Notes under the pieces: generated by a model
Told to the model about the DNA's origin: nothing
Database searches by the model: none
The model's input: the letters and a program-made list of their open reading frames with translations, nothing else
Shown here: one piece after another, positions 46,320 to 56,509 of the stretch
How positions within the stretch are numbered: position 1 is the first letter of the stretch
Layout of the letters: each line of letters starts with the position of its first letter
Source: Prorocentrum cordatum
Lineage: Eukaryota > Sar > Dinophyceae > Prorocentrales > Prorocentraceae
Reading direction: 5' to 3'
Length of the DNA stretch: 64,000 bases
NCBI GenBank assembly: GCA_963575745.1
Contig: CAUYUJ010000891.1
Span: forward strand, 794,665 to 858,664
Program-made: the position numbers and the translations under genes

Positions 46320-46800
46320 GGGGCCCCATTCGGGGCCTCCTGGGGCCAATTGGGGGGCCTCTGGGGGCCTCTGAGTGGCCTCCTGGCCTTCGGAGGCCGT
46401 CTTGGGGGCCTCTCTGGGCAATCGTGGGTCCATCTTCGGCCAACTTACCGCCGCCTTGGGGGTCCGCGGCGCCGTCCTGGGGGCCTCTTGGGGACCGTCT
46501 TGGGGCTCCCTTGTGCCGTTTTGCGGACCTCTTTGGCGCCTCTGTGGGGCTTTCTCGGGGGCAATATGTGGGGCTCATGGTGGCGTCTTGGAGCACCGGA
46601 AGCCCGGGCGAAAAAGCTAAAGTCATTCAGCGAAGTATTGACCATCAAGGATTTTTGCTTCGCGGAGGTCCTCCCGGAGTCATCTTGGGGCTTCTTGGGG
46701 GCCTTTGGGGCCGTCTGATGGGCATCCCCGGTCTGGTTGGGGCCATCTGGGGCCGTCCTGTGGCACTCTTGGACCACCCTCGGGCCTTTTCGGGGTCCTC
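46320..46800 (+). repeat. Degenerate CTTGGGGGCCTCTGGGG minisatellite
   Basis: Same family as 37,300-37,575 and more diverged. Units around GGGGGCCTCTTGGGG and GGGCCGTCTTGGGG alternate with unrelated bases. Confidence 0.65.
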
Positions 46801-47381
46801 TCCAGAACTCGGATTCCATAGTTGTGTGCAAGGGTTCCTTATCCGATGCATTCACCGTGTAGGAGCCGCGCGAACGCACCCGCCTCCCGGACCTGCTTCG
46901 CAGTCTGGGCATGGCCCTGAAGAGATTCGCCCTCTGCCGCTGCCCCCCCCCCTCAGATGCTCGTGCGGCCACTCTTGGTCTACAGGCTGGCTGCCTGTGC
47001 TGGTTGGCTGGCTGGCGACTCGGCTGAGTGGCGCTTGGTCCAAATTGAAAGTTGGCAACCACTTTGGGCTGCTTGCTGGTTGGCTGGGTGTACGCGTCTG
47101 TAGCAGATCTGATGAGGTGGTGGCCTCGAGAGCGCGCTTCCGCTGTACTACACGAGGGCTCGGGCCATCGGGAGTGCGCACCCCGAGTTTTTTCCCGGAA
47201 AGGGCGTGGGCCCAGGGTTCTCTTTTAGTATGTAAACATGTCCCCGGTGCCCAACTTGAAGGAGGCCGGCGGATTCTTTCCCTGATAAATATCGAGGTCG
47301 AAGGAGGCCGGCGGATTAAAATTTGAGGATGTCTCAGGCGAAACGCTTGTTTTTGAAATCCCGATCGATAAATCACAGGGT

Positions 47382-48045
47382 GCGGGACACCTCAGCACGA
47401 CCACACCCCCAGCATGACCACACCCCAGCACGACCACGCCCAGCACGACCACGCCCCAGCACGACCACACCCCAGCACGACCACACCCCAGCACGACCAC
47501 ACCCCAGCACGACCACACCCCAGCACGACCACACCCCAGCACCAGCACGACCACACCCCAGCACGACCCGATCGATAAATCACAGGGTGCGGACCACCCC
47601 AGCACGACCACACCCCAGCACGACCCCACCCCAGCACGACCCCACCCCAGCACGACCACGCCCCAGCACGACCACACCCCAGCACGACCACACCCCAGCA
47701 CGACCACACCCCAGCACGACCCCACCCCAGCACGACCCCACCCTAGCACGACCACACCCCAGCACGACCACACCCCAGCACGACCCCACCCCACGACCCC
47801 ACCCCAGCACGACCACACCCCAGCACGACCACACCCCACAGGACCCCACCCCAGCACGACCTCACCACAGCACGCACGACCACACCCCAGCACGACCACG
47901 CCCCAGCACGACCACGCCCCAGCACGACCACGCCCCAGCACGACCACCCCCCAGCACGACCACCCCCCAGCACGACCACCCCCCAGCACGACCACCCCCC
48001 AGCACGACCACACCCCAGCACGACCACTCCCCAGCACGACCACAC
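47382..48045 (+). repeat. 16-bp minisatellite (CAGCACGACCACACCC)n
   Basis: About 40 units with small variants (CACGCCC, CCCCACC, CCACTCC). It is interrupted once by GATCGATAAATCACAGGGTG at about 47,570; the same sequence precedes the array at about 47,363. So the array plus its flank was itself duplicated. Because 16 is not a multiple of 3, all frames give the same 16-residue repeat, which explains the long false ORFs. Confidence 0.93.
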
Positions 48046-48071
48046 CGCCTTGGTTGAGTGGTTGCCTGTCG

Positions 48072-48213
48072 TCGTGGAATGTTTCGTGGGGTGTCTCGTG
48101 GAATGTTTCGCGGGGTGTCTCGTGGAATGTTTCGTGAGGTGTCTCGTGGAATGTTTCGTGAGGTGTCTCGTGGGATGTTTCGTGAAGTGTCTCGTGGGAT
48201 GTTTCGTGAGGTG
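48072..48213 (+). repeat. 24-bp minisatellite (GGAATGTTTCGTGAGGTGTCTCGT)
   Basis: Six imperfect tandem units of the motif GGAATGTTTCGTG-GGTGTCTCGT, directly after the 16-bp array. A 24-bp unit keeps frame (VECFVRCL), but there is no sign it is translated. Confidence 0.9.
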
Positions 48214-48589
48214 TTGCCCAGTTGGGTATCGTGAAAACGTGTCCATGCTCCACATGTCTATATCCCTTTCCGGGTTCGTGGGTCCATCATGTTTTAACGG
48301 GGATTCATGGACTCGAGCCTCCCGAGCCGAATTCGCAGGAAACGACGGGGGTCCGAAAAGCGCCCTGAACACATGCGGCGGGGGCGTTCGTGAAGGAACG
48401 CGCCCAGCAGGCCGCAGACCCTGGGGGATTCCTTATCTGATGAGGGCGGTGGGGTGATATCCATGGCCGATCCAGTACGTATTGGATTCCCACTGGCTTC
48501 CAGACCCTGGGTTCCTTATCTAAGGGTGCCTTGTCCAATGCCCCCACCGTGTTCTAAGAAGGAGGAAAAACAAACAATTGTTCTGCTCT

Positions 48590-49030
48590 GGAGAGGGGTG
48601 GCGCTATTGGGCAGCCTCCGTGCAATGGCTGCGCGGCCCCAGGAGCGCCACTGCGTGGCAGTGTACAAGGGGTTACGGTGTCGAAGGCTCACGCATGTCG
48701 TCGTGATCGGGGGTCTGCGGCCAAGGGAGCGCGAGACGAGCATATTCTAAGAGGGGTTGTGGTTTGGGGCGCACGAGTCTCAAGGAATTGATCAGGTAAT
48801 GTTGGCTGTGGAGTGCAAGTCTGGTGTAATTTGGAAGGGGCTGTAGCCTGGGAAGGCCGATCCTGATGCAACGTTCAAGAATGGTCGGGGAGCGCGACTC
48901 TGTTGCTGTTGTAATGAACCGTAGAGTGTGGCCTGGCGAGCGCGCATGTGCTGCAAACTACACGGGCTTGTGGCCTCGGGAGCGCAACCTTGCAGTATTA
49001 TGTTGGCGTGTGTGCCTCTTGGAGTCTCTT
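48590..49030 (+). repeat. Degenerate ~45-60 bp repeat, GGGAGCGCGAGTC type
   Basis: Loose tandem units built on GGTTGTGGCCTNGGGAGCGC followed by GAGTCTGGTGTAATTT-like text. The same unit recurs at 50,580-51,150. Confidence 0.6.
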
Positions 49031-49520
49031 CGGATGTGGTTCGAGAGCTTCTTGGAGTCCTCTTAGAGCGCCCTGGAGATCTGTCTTGGCATTCCCAAGG
49101 GTATCTTGGGCCGTCGTTGGTGCCTCTGGGGGGGCCTCTTGGGGTCTCTTGGGGGGCCTCTTGGAGGCATCGTGGGTGCGTCGTGGTGGCCTCTTGGGGC
49201 CTCCCAGGCACATCTTGGGGCCGTCTTGGAGCACCCTTTGTAGCCTCGGGGCCATCTTGGGGCCACCTTAGAGGAGATCGATCGAAGGACGCGCCGTACT
49301 ATATTAGCCCCCCCCAGGAGGTCGACGTGTTGCCCAAACCGTGGTGAAATCACTGATTTTGGCAGTCTCGCCGAGGCCTCTTGGGGCGTCTTGGGGCCTC
49401 TTGGGGGTCTCTTGGGAACTGTTTGGGGGCATCTTCGGTGGCCTCTTTGGGGCCTCTTGGGGCCTCCTGGGCGCCTCTTGGGGCTGTGTTTGGGCACCCT
49501 TGGGAGCCTCGGGAGTCATC
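49030..49520 (+). repeat. CTTGGGGCCTCTTGG minisatellite, two blocks
   Basis: Blocks at 49,080-49,270 and 49,370-49,520. Each is followed by a matching ~110-bp segment: GATCGATC(G)AAAGGACG, CGTACT..ATTAGC, CCCAAACCG, then TTCTCGCCGAGGCC or a close match (49,276-49,378 and 49,540-49,660). The array plus its flank was therefore duplicated as a unit. Confidence 0.7.
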
Positions 49521-49837
49521 GTGAGGCCTGTCTTGGGGAAGATCGATCAAAGGACGGGACGGGGCGTACTCAATTAGCGGCGCCCCCTCTCCAGGCGCCC
49601 GAATGTGCACCCAAACCGATGTACAATTAATGAATTTGACTTTCTCGCCGAGGCCATCTGGTACGCTCCACCCCCCCCTCGCGAAAGGCCCCGTCCAGAC
49701 CCAAGGGGAAGGGAGTAGGGGGAGGGGTCAAGACACCCTCCCCGCCCGCAAGCTGTCTCGCTTACTCCGCCCACCCGCCCTCCCGAGCCGCAGCGTGTTT
49801 AGCGGTAGTCTGTGAATGGACAGCAGATTGGGGCGAG

Positions 49838-50000
49838 GTGTGCCAGGCGTGCCAGGCGCGCCACGCGCGCCAGGTGCGCCAGGCACACCTATGGCCCAAG
49901 CGTGCCGTGCACGCCTGGTGCGCCAGATGCGCCACGTGATCCACGTGCGCCATGAGCGACGCATGCTCCAGCCGCGCCAGGTGCGCCTCGTTCGGGGCAC
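49838..50000 (+). repeat. Short GTGCCAGGCGCGCC tandem repeats
   Basis: About 9-10 bp units (GTGCCAGGC, GCGCCACGC, GTGCGCCAG) repeated from 49,838 to about 49,995. It encodes nothing recognisable. Confidence 0.6.
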
Positions 50001-50579
50001 GCGCAGGGTGTGCCAGGTTTGCCTGCGCACGTGGCAGTACACATCGGGAGACTTGTCGGCCCCCACCACCCTTGTCGAAAACCAGTGCTCAATCGCGGCG
50101 GGGTGGCCATCATATCGTCTGGCTGGCCTGCACATAGCAGGCAATATGCCAGCACCCCCGCCGTCCCAGTCAAAAACCAGTGCACCGCGATCGCGGGGCA
50201 CCCGCGCACGATCCAGGAGTGGTCCCGAAGTTCATGTTGTAGCGTTTCTGTTAGAGGGGGGCTGGGCCTGCGCGCAGCAGGCAAATTGGCACCCCCCCGC
50301 CGTCCCTGCCAACAAACAATGCACAAGGTGCCCGCGGGCCCCCCGGTCATGACCCAAGATGTTCCCCCGAGGTGGATGTTATTCTATTTTGACAGGGATG
50401 GCTGGGGGGGGGGGCCTCATTGGTCCTGGTTGGCTGCTGGTCGCCTGGGGGAGGGGGTGTTTATTGACAGGGAGCAGTGAAGGACCTCTCCCCGCGAGAG
50501 GAGGGAGGATGGAAGAGGGGCCTCCCTGAACCACTCACGCCCTGATGGGCTGGTGGGACTGACCATGGGTTGTGGCTTA

Positions 50580-51150
50580 GGGACCGAGAGCATTTTGCAA
50601 TTTACTTGGGATGATGGCTTGGAGAGCGCGAGTCGGATTCAAATTGCGAGGGTTTGTGGCGCCGGGGGCGCGAGCCTGGGGTAATTCAAATAAGGGTTAT
50701 AGCTCGGGGGACGCGAGTCCGTCGTAAGTTGCGGTCGGTGGTGTGTGCAGGTTGTGGCCCCGTCCCCCTGAGCCGCTCGCTTCTTCCGCCCCCTCTTTCG
50801 ACCGCGCCCTCCTCCTCCTCCTCCTCCTCCTTCTCCTCCCCTTCTTGCATGGTGGCACAATTCGCCATAACGGCACGTCCGTTTAGGCCTTCCCGCAAGC
50901 GCAAACAACCCCTTGCGTCCGCATTGTGGCGTGCGGATCGCGAATCTGGCGTAGTTTGCGAGGGGATTGCGGCTTGTGGAGAGCGGATCTGGTATAATTG
51001 AACAGGATGTTGGCTTGCGAAGCGCGAGCCTGGCGCGATTTTCCAGAGACTGGCATCGGGAACGGGAACCTGTTACAGTTTACGAAGGATTGTGGCCTCC
51101 GGAGACCGAGTCTGATGTATTTTACGTGTCCCAGGGCATTGAAAGAGAAG
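50580..51150 (+). repeat. Degenerate GGAGCGCGAGTC repeat, second block
   Basis: Same unit as 48,590-49,030, with about nine loose copies interrupted by a TCC run at about 50,808-50,840. Confidence 0.6.
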
Positions 51151-52162
51151 CCTTGGAATACAATTATGTTATAATTCGCAGGTTGTGTTCGCCCCCCCTC
51201 GCGCGGGCTTCAATCATTACAACAGCGGAACTAGAAGAGAGGAGATCTAAGACTATACGTTGGGACCTGAGCCGGCGCAGGGAACTGGACAGCTTCGTCA
51301 TCGCAGCCTGTTGGCCGTTGGCCCCCAAGGGGGCCGGCGGATTTCTTGCGATAGGGATATGTAATTGTTCATCTAAGTGATACTTTATGTGATGCTGCAT
51401 TCACGTCGTGCCGTTTATTTGTGTGTGTGTGTGGATTTGTGTGTGAGCATAGCTTGGTGTCCTTTTCATTTTCATCTCAGAGCCTTTTCCGCCCACTCGC
51501 CACCGATGACAAGCTGCAGTTTTGAAGAGCTCGGGTGACCGCCCAACAATTCATGTGGTTCCCTTTGTGCCCCGCCCCACAAAATAACAAGAGAGGAAGC
51601 TGTTCCGAGACCACGGTTGCTTGGCATGTCGAGACAAAGCCGTTGGAGCATACTTGCTCAGGGCGGTGGGTTTACGGATGATGTTGTGTTGACATGGAAC
51701 CTCCAGCAACGCAATCGTGTCTTGAATGTTGGTGCCTTTGACACAGGTTGCGTACATTAACATCCCACCTCCAACGCCGCTGCTCTACATCGTATCCCGT
51801 CATACACCGTCGCCGTCAAACTACACATACCGTATCCGAACAGTTGCGGATAGAGGATCCGTTCGCGCGTGTTTGGTATCGTGTCGTTTTCGCCATCTGG
51901 CCTTGAATTTTTCTCGCGTTCGTTCGGATTGAGTTGTGTAAGCTCCGTGGGTTGCAGCCCTGGCGTTGCTGCTCGTGCAGCAGGGGAGTGCAAGTAGCAA
52001 TGGGGTGCACGATGAGTCCGCCAGCTCTCCTCTTGAGAGCACTCGCGCGCCTCTGCGGCGCAGCTGCGGCGTGCGCGCGGCAGTCCGCCGGAGCGGTCCG
52101 CCAGGGGACGGCGCAGAGCTTGCGGCACCCAGCAGAGAAAGGTGGGCCCTGCGCGCGATGCC
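51151..52162. other. Intergenic, no gene recognised
   Basis: Less GC-rich than its surroundings, with a TGTGTG run at 51,418-51,432. Open frames are short and without domains. Confidence 0.4.
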
Positions 52163-52411
52163 TCTCCCGAGGGGCGCGGGAAGTTTCGCGAGGCAGCTCA
52201 CCACCCACCAAACCACCCCAACCAAACCCGAAGGCCCAAATTCACCCTCGATTTCCAGTGGGGGGGGGGCTCGGGGAACATCGAAAAAACACATGGAACC
52301 CGTACCCCCACCCAACCCGAAGTTCGGGTCGAATTCGGGCCTTCGGGTTGGGTTGGGGTGGTCTGGTAGGTAGTCATCTCCCGAGGGGCGCGGGAAGTCT
52401 CGCGAGGCAGC
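52163..52411. mobile_element. Foldback element flanked by 35-bp direct repeats
   Basis: Inverted arms of about 43 bp lie at 52,201-52,243 (CCACCCACCAAACCACCCCA onward) and 52,331-52,373 (ending GGGTGGTCTGGTAGGTAG-like). Just outside both arms is TCA. Beyond that lies a 35-bp direct repeat differing at one position (52,163-52,197 and 52,377-52,411, TCTCCCGAGGGGCGCGGGAA onward). Either a foldback element inserted with TCA duplicated, or a segmental duplication captured it. Confidence 0.75.
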
Positions 52412-52631
52412 GCGGGGAAGATCCGGGACTGGCCCCGGATGCGGCAGGCTCGTGCCGTGTTGGCGCGGCGGCGGCCCCGCCGTGGGCGGTTTGAGGTCGA
52501 GAGCGCCGCTGGCGGCCCAGCATCGGCCAGTCTGCAACTAGCTTGCGATCGGAATACAGCCGGTCGTCCAAGGCTGAACGATTCCCTAAGGGTTTGACGA
52601 CTCTTCGCCAATCGACTTGTGGTGATCGAGC

Positions 52632-52735
52632 CAGATAAACCCAGGTAAATGCAGACAAATCCAGGTAAATGCAGATAAATCTAGGTAAATTCAGGTAAAT
52701 CCGAGAAAGTCCAGGTAAATCCAGAGATCTTCAGG
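52632..52735 (+). repeat. ~11-bp tandem repeat, CAGGTAAATCC type
   Basis: About nine imperfect units of CAGGTAAATCC/GCAGATAAATC, an AT-rich island in GC-rich surroundings. Each unit contains GGTAA, a splice-donor-like string, but there is no evidence of splicing. Confidence 0.8.
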
Positions 52736-53159
52736 GACATTTGGAACAAGTTGCGGCCGCTCTAGCGCGAGTCGAAGGACGGCAGAAGTCGTTAAGCCTT
52801 TAACGAACGATGCACGCGGGGTTCGAAACCAGCACGAGGGTCGTCATGGTACGAACCGGCCGTACCTGGCGACGCCATCGGCATTGGAAGACTGGGAGGG
52901 TGGCGGAGGTGTTTTATTCGTTGTTGTCCTTCAGGGGGCCTCGCCAGGGGCCCTCCAGACCAGAATCGAAAAATAATTCACGGAGTCCGCGGCGATCTTT
53001 GCCCTCATGATCGACATGGGGCGGCGCAGGCCCTCTCTTGCCACCGTCGTCCTTCTGCTTCTTCTTGCCCGCCTTGTCCTGCCCCCCCACCCCACCCACC
53101 CACCCCTTGGCCTCGTCCTGCCCCCGCCCCCCCCCCACCCCGGCCCGGCCCCCCCTGTC

Positions 53160-54005
53160 CCAGCCCTCTCGCCTCCTCATGTTCCTCCTCTTCATCATCA
53201 CCGCCGCCGCCACCAGCTCCATCACTCTCATTCCATCACTATCATCATCCTACTCCTCTTCCTCCTCCTCCTCCTTCTCCTCCTCCTTCTCCTGGCGACA
53301 TGGCGACTCCTCGCCTCCTCCTCCTTCTCCTCCTCCTCCTCGCCTTGCTCATCGCCCTCCTCCTTCTACTCCTCCTCCTCCTCCTCCTCCTCCTCATCCT
53401 TCTCGTCTTCCTCCTCTTCCTTCTTAACTCCTCGCCCTCCTCCTCCTCTGCCCGTCCCTCACCTCCTCATCCTTCTCTGCCCGTCCTCCTCCTCCTTCTC
53501 CTCCTCCTCCTCCTCCTCCTCCTCCTCCTCCTCCTGCTGTACTCCTCCCCTCCTCCTGCTCCTCCTCCTCCTGCTTATCCTCTCCCCACCCTCCTCCTCG
53601 TCACCTTGCTCATCGCCCTCCTCCTCCCCCTCTTCCTCCTCCTCCTTCTCCTCCTCCTCCTCCCTCCCCTCCTCCTCCTTCTACTCCTCCTCCTCCTCCT
53701 CCTCCTTCTCCTCCTCCTCCTCTCTTTATCCTCATCCTTCTTGGCTCCTCGCCCCCCCCTCCTCGCCCCCCTCCTCCTCCTCCTCCTTCTCCTCCTCCTC
53801 GTTCTCCTCCTTCTCCTCCTCCTCCTCCTCCTCCTCCTCCTCCTCCTCTGCCCCTCCTCCTCCTCCTCCTTCTCCTCCTCCTCCTCCTCCTCCTCCTCCT
53901 CCTCCGCATCCTCATCCTCATCATTATCACCACCATCATCAGCATCAGCATCATCAGCATCAGCATCATCATCACCATCATCATCAGCAGCAGCATCATC
54001 ATCAC

Positions 54006-54036
<31 letters not shown>

Positions 54037-54060
54037 CTCCTCATCAACATCATGATCAGT

Positions 54061-54120
<60 letters not shown>

Positions 54121-54253
54121 TTCTTCATCAACTACCCGTTCTCATCCACCTCTTCCTCCTCCTACTCCTCCTCCTTCTCTTCCTCCGCCTCCTCCTCCTC
54201 CTCCTCCTCCTCATCATCATCATCATCAGCATCATCATCATCATCATCATCAG

Positions 54254-54313
<60 letters not shown>

Positions 54314-54468
54314 GCCCCCCCTCCTCCTCCTCCTCCTCTTCCTCTTCCTCCACCTCCTCCTCGTCCTCCTCCTCCTTCTGTTTCTCCTCTCCCCGCCCGC
54401 CTCCTCCTCCTCCTCAACTTGCTCATTGCCCTCCTCCTCCTCCTTCTCCTCCTCCTGCTCTTTCTCCT
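53160..54468 (+). repeat. TCC/CTC and ATC microsatellite (left flank of the retrotransposon)
   Basis: About 1.3 kb: TCC-rich to 53,900, ATC/CAG-rich 53,905-54,125, mixed 54,130-54,310, then CTC-rich up to the insertion point. Large open frames through it are repeat artefacts. The CTC repeat resumes at 60,908 on the other side of the element, so this was the target. Confidence 0.9.
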
Positions 54469-54531
54469 GGGTTTGCTCTGCATGGGATTCGAGAGTACAA
54501 GTGAGTTGTTCGCTCCGCAGCTTTTCTCTCA
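54469..54531 (+). repeat. Split direct repeat A1 (left terminus)
   Basis: 63 bp, identical to 60,597-60,659. It begins GGGTTTGCTCTGCATGGG, immediately after the CTC microsatellite, and contains the first ATG of ORF1 at 54,482. Confidence 0.92.
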
Positions 54532-55132
54532 TACAGGAGGGGGGGGCATCCTGAGTCCCGGGCTGTGCATGGCCCTGGCGCTGCGCCCACGACACGCCGC
54601 AGCTGGCGTGGTGGGCGCGGCCCTGCTCCGGCACGCCGATCTAGTGTATCAGACCTTCCTGCAGCAGGCCGGGCTCTGGCAGGGCGCTGGGCACGCCGGC
54701 GCCGAGGCGGCCGCCCAGGCCGCCCACTCGGCCGCGGACGCGGCCAGTCTGGCCGCCGCGGCGGCGGCAGCGGCGGGCGCAGCCCTGACCAACTGGAGCG
54801 GGGCGCTGGAGGGCGTGAGCTGCCCACAGGCGCCAGCCTGCACCTGCTCGTGCCCAGCGGTGCCGGAGTGCCCCCCTGAGGCGGACGTAGACGTGAAGGA
54901 GGGCGTGTGGCATCTGGCGGGAGGCGCGGCGGGCCACATCGTCCTGGTGCTGGGAGGTCGTCTTTGCGCCTGCCGTCGACGGGATGGCGTCCGAGTCCAG
55001 GCGCCGCCGAGCTCCCCTGCGGGAGTCGCGCCCGACGGTCTCGGCTCCCCCGGGCGTGCCGCGCTGGCAGGGCCTGGGCGCCATGTTGCTGGCGACAGGG
55101 CACGCCGCCGTGGAGGAGGAGTTCTGCAATGA
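54482..55132 (+). CDS. Retrotransposon ORF1, Ala/Cys-rich, possible membrane segment
   Basis: 216 aa from the ATG inside repeat A1 (MGFESTSELF). An alanine-rich helical stretch occupies roughly residues 75-105, followed by a Cys cluster ACTCSCPAVPEC at about 118-129 and a short hydrophobic segment HIVLVLGGRLCAC before an Arg-rich tail. No family is recognised. It overlaps ORF2 by 149 nt in another frame. It may be the N-terminal part of the gag-like protein, separated by a frameshift, since RLCACRRR could run on into the SRRRR start of ORF2. It could assist particle assembly, by analogy with gag-position ORFs; that is inference. Confidence 0.55.
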   Translation: MGFESTSELFAPQLFSHTGGGGILSPGLCMALALRPRHAAAGVVGAALLRHADLVYQTFLQQAGLWQGAGHAGAEAAAQAAHSAADAASLAAAAAAAAGAALTNWSGALEGVSCPQAPACTCSCPAVPECPPEADVDVKEGVWHLAGGAAGHIVLVLGGRLCACRRRDGVRVQAPPSSPAGVAPDGLGSPGRAALAGPGRHVAGDRARRRGGGVLQ

Positions 55133-56408
55133 GCTCCTCGCGGGGGGCTACGTGGCCGTGTTCTACACGGGAGATGAGGTGTGGCATGAGCGTCAAATTT
55201 TGTCCCAGGTCGATGCTCGGCACGGGGGGGTGTGCACCCCTGATGGTGACATGTACATAGAGAACGTGAGGGCTGGGGATCCTAACTGGGGACCGGGCTG
55301 CGCGGCCAACTTGCCTGCTGATGGTACCCTCCCGTTCTTCCTCCGGGGCAAGACCTACAGGATCCGAGACTTCCCGGGCGAGCAGCGGCCCCTCGACCTG
55401 ATCAACGAAGGGTACCAGCTCGCCGTGTTCGAGGGCGGCGAGGTCGTGGGGCCGACGGCGTACTCCGACGCCATGGGGCAGAGGCAGACGCTGGAGTTGC
55501 ATGAGGGCGTCTACCGGCGTGCGCGCGGGCGTCCATTACCGGCTCTGCTGGCTCCTCTTGAGCCCCCAGAGGGCGGAGACCTCGCCGTAGGAGGCACCCG
55601 CACTCCTGAGGTCCTCGACGCTGGTGTGGAGCTGGAGAACGAAGGGGGCCGCTGGGTGTCCTTCGTCACAATTGGTTCCGTGCGACGTGGCGACCTAGTG
55701 GAGCTCGAGTTGGGGGACAAGGTGCTGGGCGAGCTGGCACGCCACCGCATGACAAATGGAGAGGTGATCGCCGCGTGTCGCCTCGATTACCTGAGCAAGG
55801 TCGAGGAAGGCGGCTCGGCTGCCGACGGAGGCGACGCTCGTGTGCTTGCCCCCGTCTCCTACGACCCAGGCGGGCTGCGCTGGTGCGACTTCGCCAACGC
55901 GTTCAGCAAGATGAGCACGGAGCACATGGAGGACTTCCCGCCTGAGGGTGAGAGGTCAGCGCTGTGGCTCTTCAAGTACCTGCGAGACCACGGCGGCACG
56001 TTCGACGCCAGTCAGACCAAGTGGACCACGGAGCAGAATATCGCCATCGACTCCACCGCCTACCTCACCAACGATCTTGTGGGACTGGCACTGGATCTCT
56101 CTGTGTGTTATGGCCAGTGCGATGGCGGCAACCTGGCCAGTGTCGAGGTGTTGGCGCGGCTGTACCAGTTGGTGGAGGAGACCAACGGGATCCTTCAGCT
56201 GGAGGGCCTTGAGCACTACGTGGGCCGCGACCCCACAGGCGGCCTACGCCGTGGGGTCGCGCTCAATCCTGGGCTCGCGAACTATGTGACCGACAAGAAG
56301 AGCAAGGCGACGGAGGTGATGAAGCAGCGCCGCAAGGCTCGAGAGGAGTCGGCGGCGGCTAAGAAGGCCTCCAAGGGTGGCGACGAGAAGGATCAGGAGC
56401 ACCCCTGA
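54984..56408 (+). CDS. Retrotransposon ORF2, gag-like protein of unknown fold
   Basis: 474 aa from ATG 54,984. No zinc knuckle or known capsid domain is recognised. Visible features are an Arg-rich N-terminus (SRRRRAPLRESRP), a mixed alpha/beta central region (residues ~30-300), a helix-rich region with WLFKYLRDHGG and LARLYQLVEETN, and a Lys/Arg/Glu-rich tail (MKQRRKAREESAAAKKASK) suited to nucleic-acid binding. Position immediately upstream of the RT, in a full-length, stop-free frame with codon-level structure, supports a conserved element protein. It ends 101 bp before the RT frame. The overlap with ORF1 suggests reinitiation, frameshifting or splicing for expression. Confidence 0.75.
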   Translation: MASESRRRRAPLRESRPTVSAPPGVPRWQGLGAMLLATGHAAVEEEFCNELLAGGYVAVFYTGDEVWHERQILSQVDARHGGVCTPDGDMYIENVRAGDPNWGPGCAANLPADGTLPFFLRGKTYRIRDFPGEQRPLDLINEGYQLAVFEGGEVVGPTAYSDAMGQRQTLELHEGVYRRARGRPLPALLAPLEPPEGGDLAVGGTRTPEVLDAGVELENEGGRWVSFVTIGSVRRGDLVELELGDKVLGELARHRMTNGEVIAACRLDYLSKVEEGGSAADGGDARVLAPVSYDPGGLRWCDFANAFSKMSTEHMEDFPPEGERSALWLFKYLRDHGGTFDASQTKWTTEQNIAIDSTAYLTNDLVGLALDLSVCYGQCDGGNLASVEVLARLYQLVEETNGILQLEGLEHYVGRDPTGGLRRGVALNPGLANYVTDKKSKATEVMKQRRKAREESAAAKKASKGGDEKDQEHP

Positions 56409-56509
56409 GAGAGGGGCGCGCCGCGGCGGACCCCGGTCGTGGCGCGAATGCCAAGGGGTCAATTCACCGTCGTGATGCTGCTGTTGGTGAAGGGGATGGC
56501 CTTCTTCCT

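Noticed and set aside
47382-48045. CRISPR-like array
   Set aside because: Direct tandem 16-bp repeat without unique spacers, in a eukaryotic context.
47323-48253. Long repeats of CGRAGVWSCWGVVVL or ARPHPSTTTPQHDHTP
   Set aside because: A 16-bp minisatellite reads as the same 16-residue repeat in every frame; there is no sign of a gene.
54501-54536. Possible intron in ORF1 (GTGAGT donor, TCATACAG acceptor)
   Set aside because: It would be only 36 nt, and the donor lies in terminal repeat A that is conserved for other reasons. No transcript evidence.
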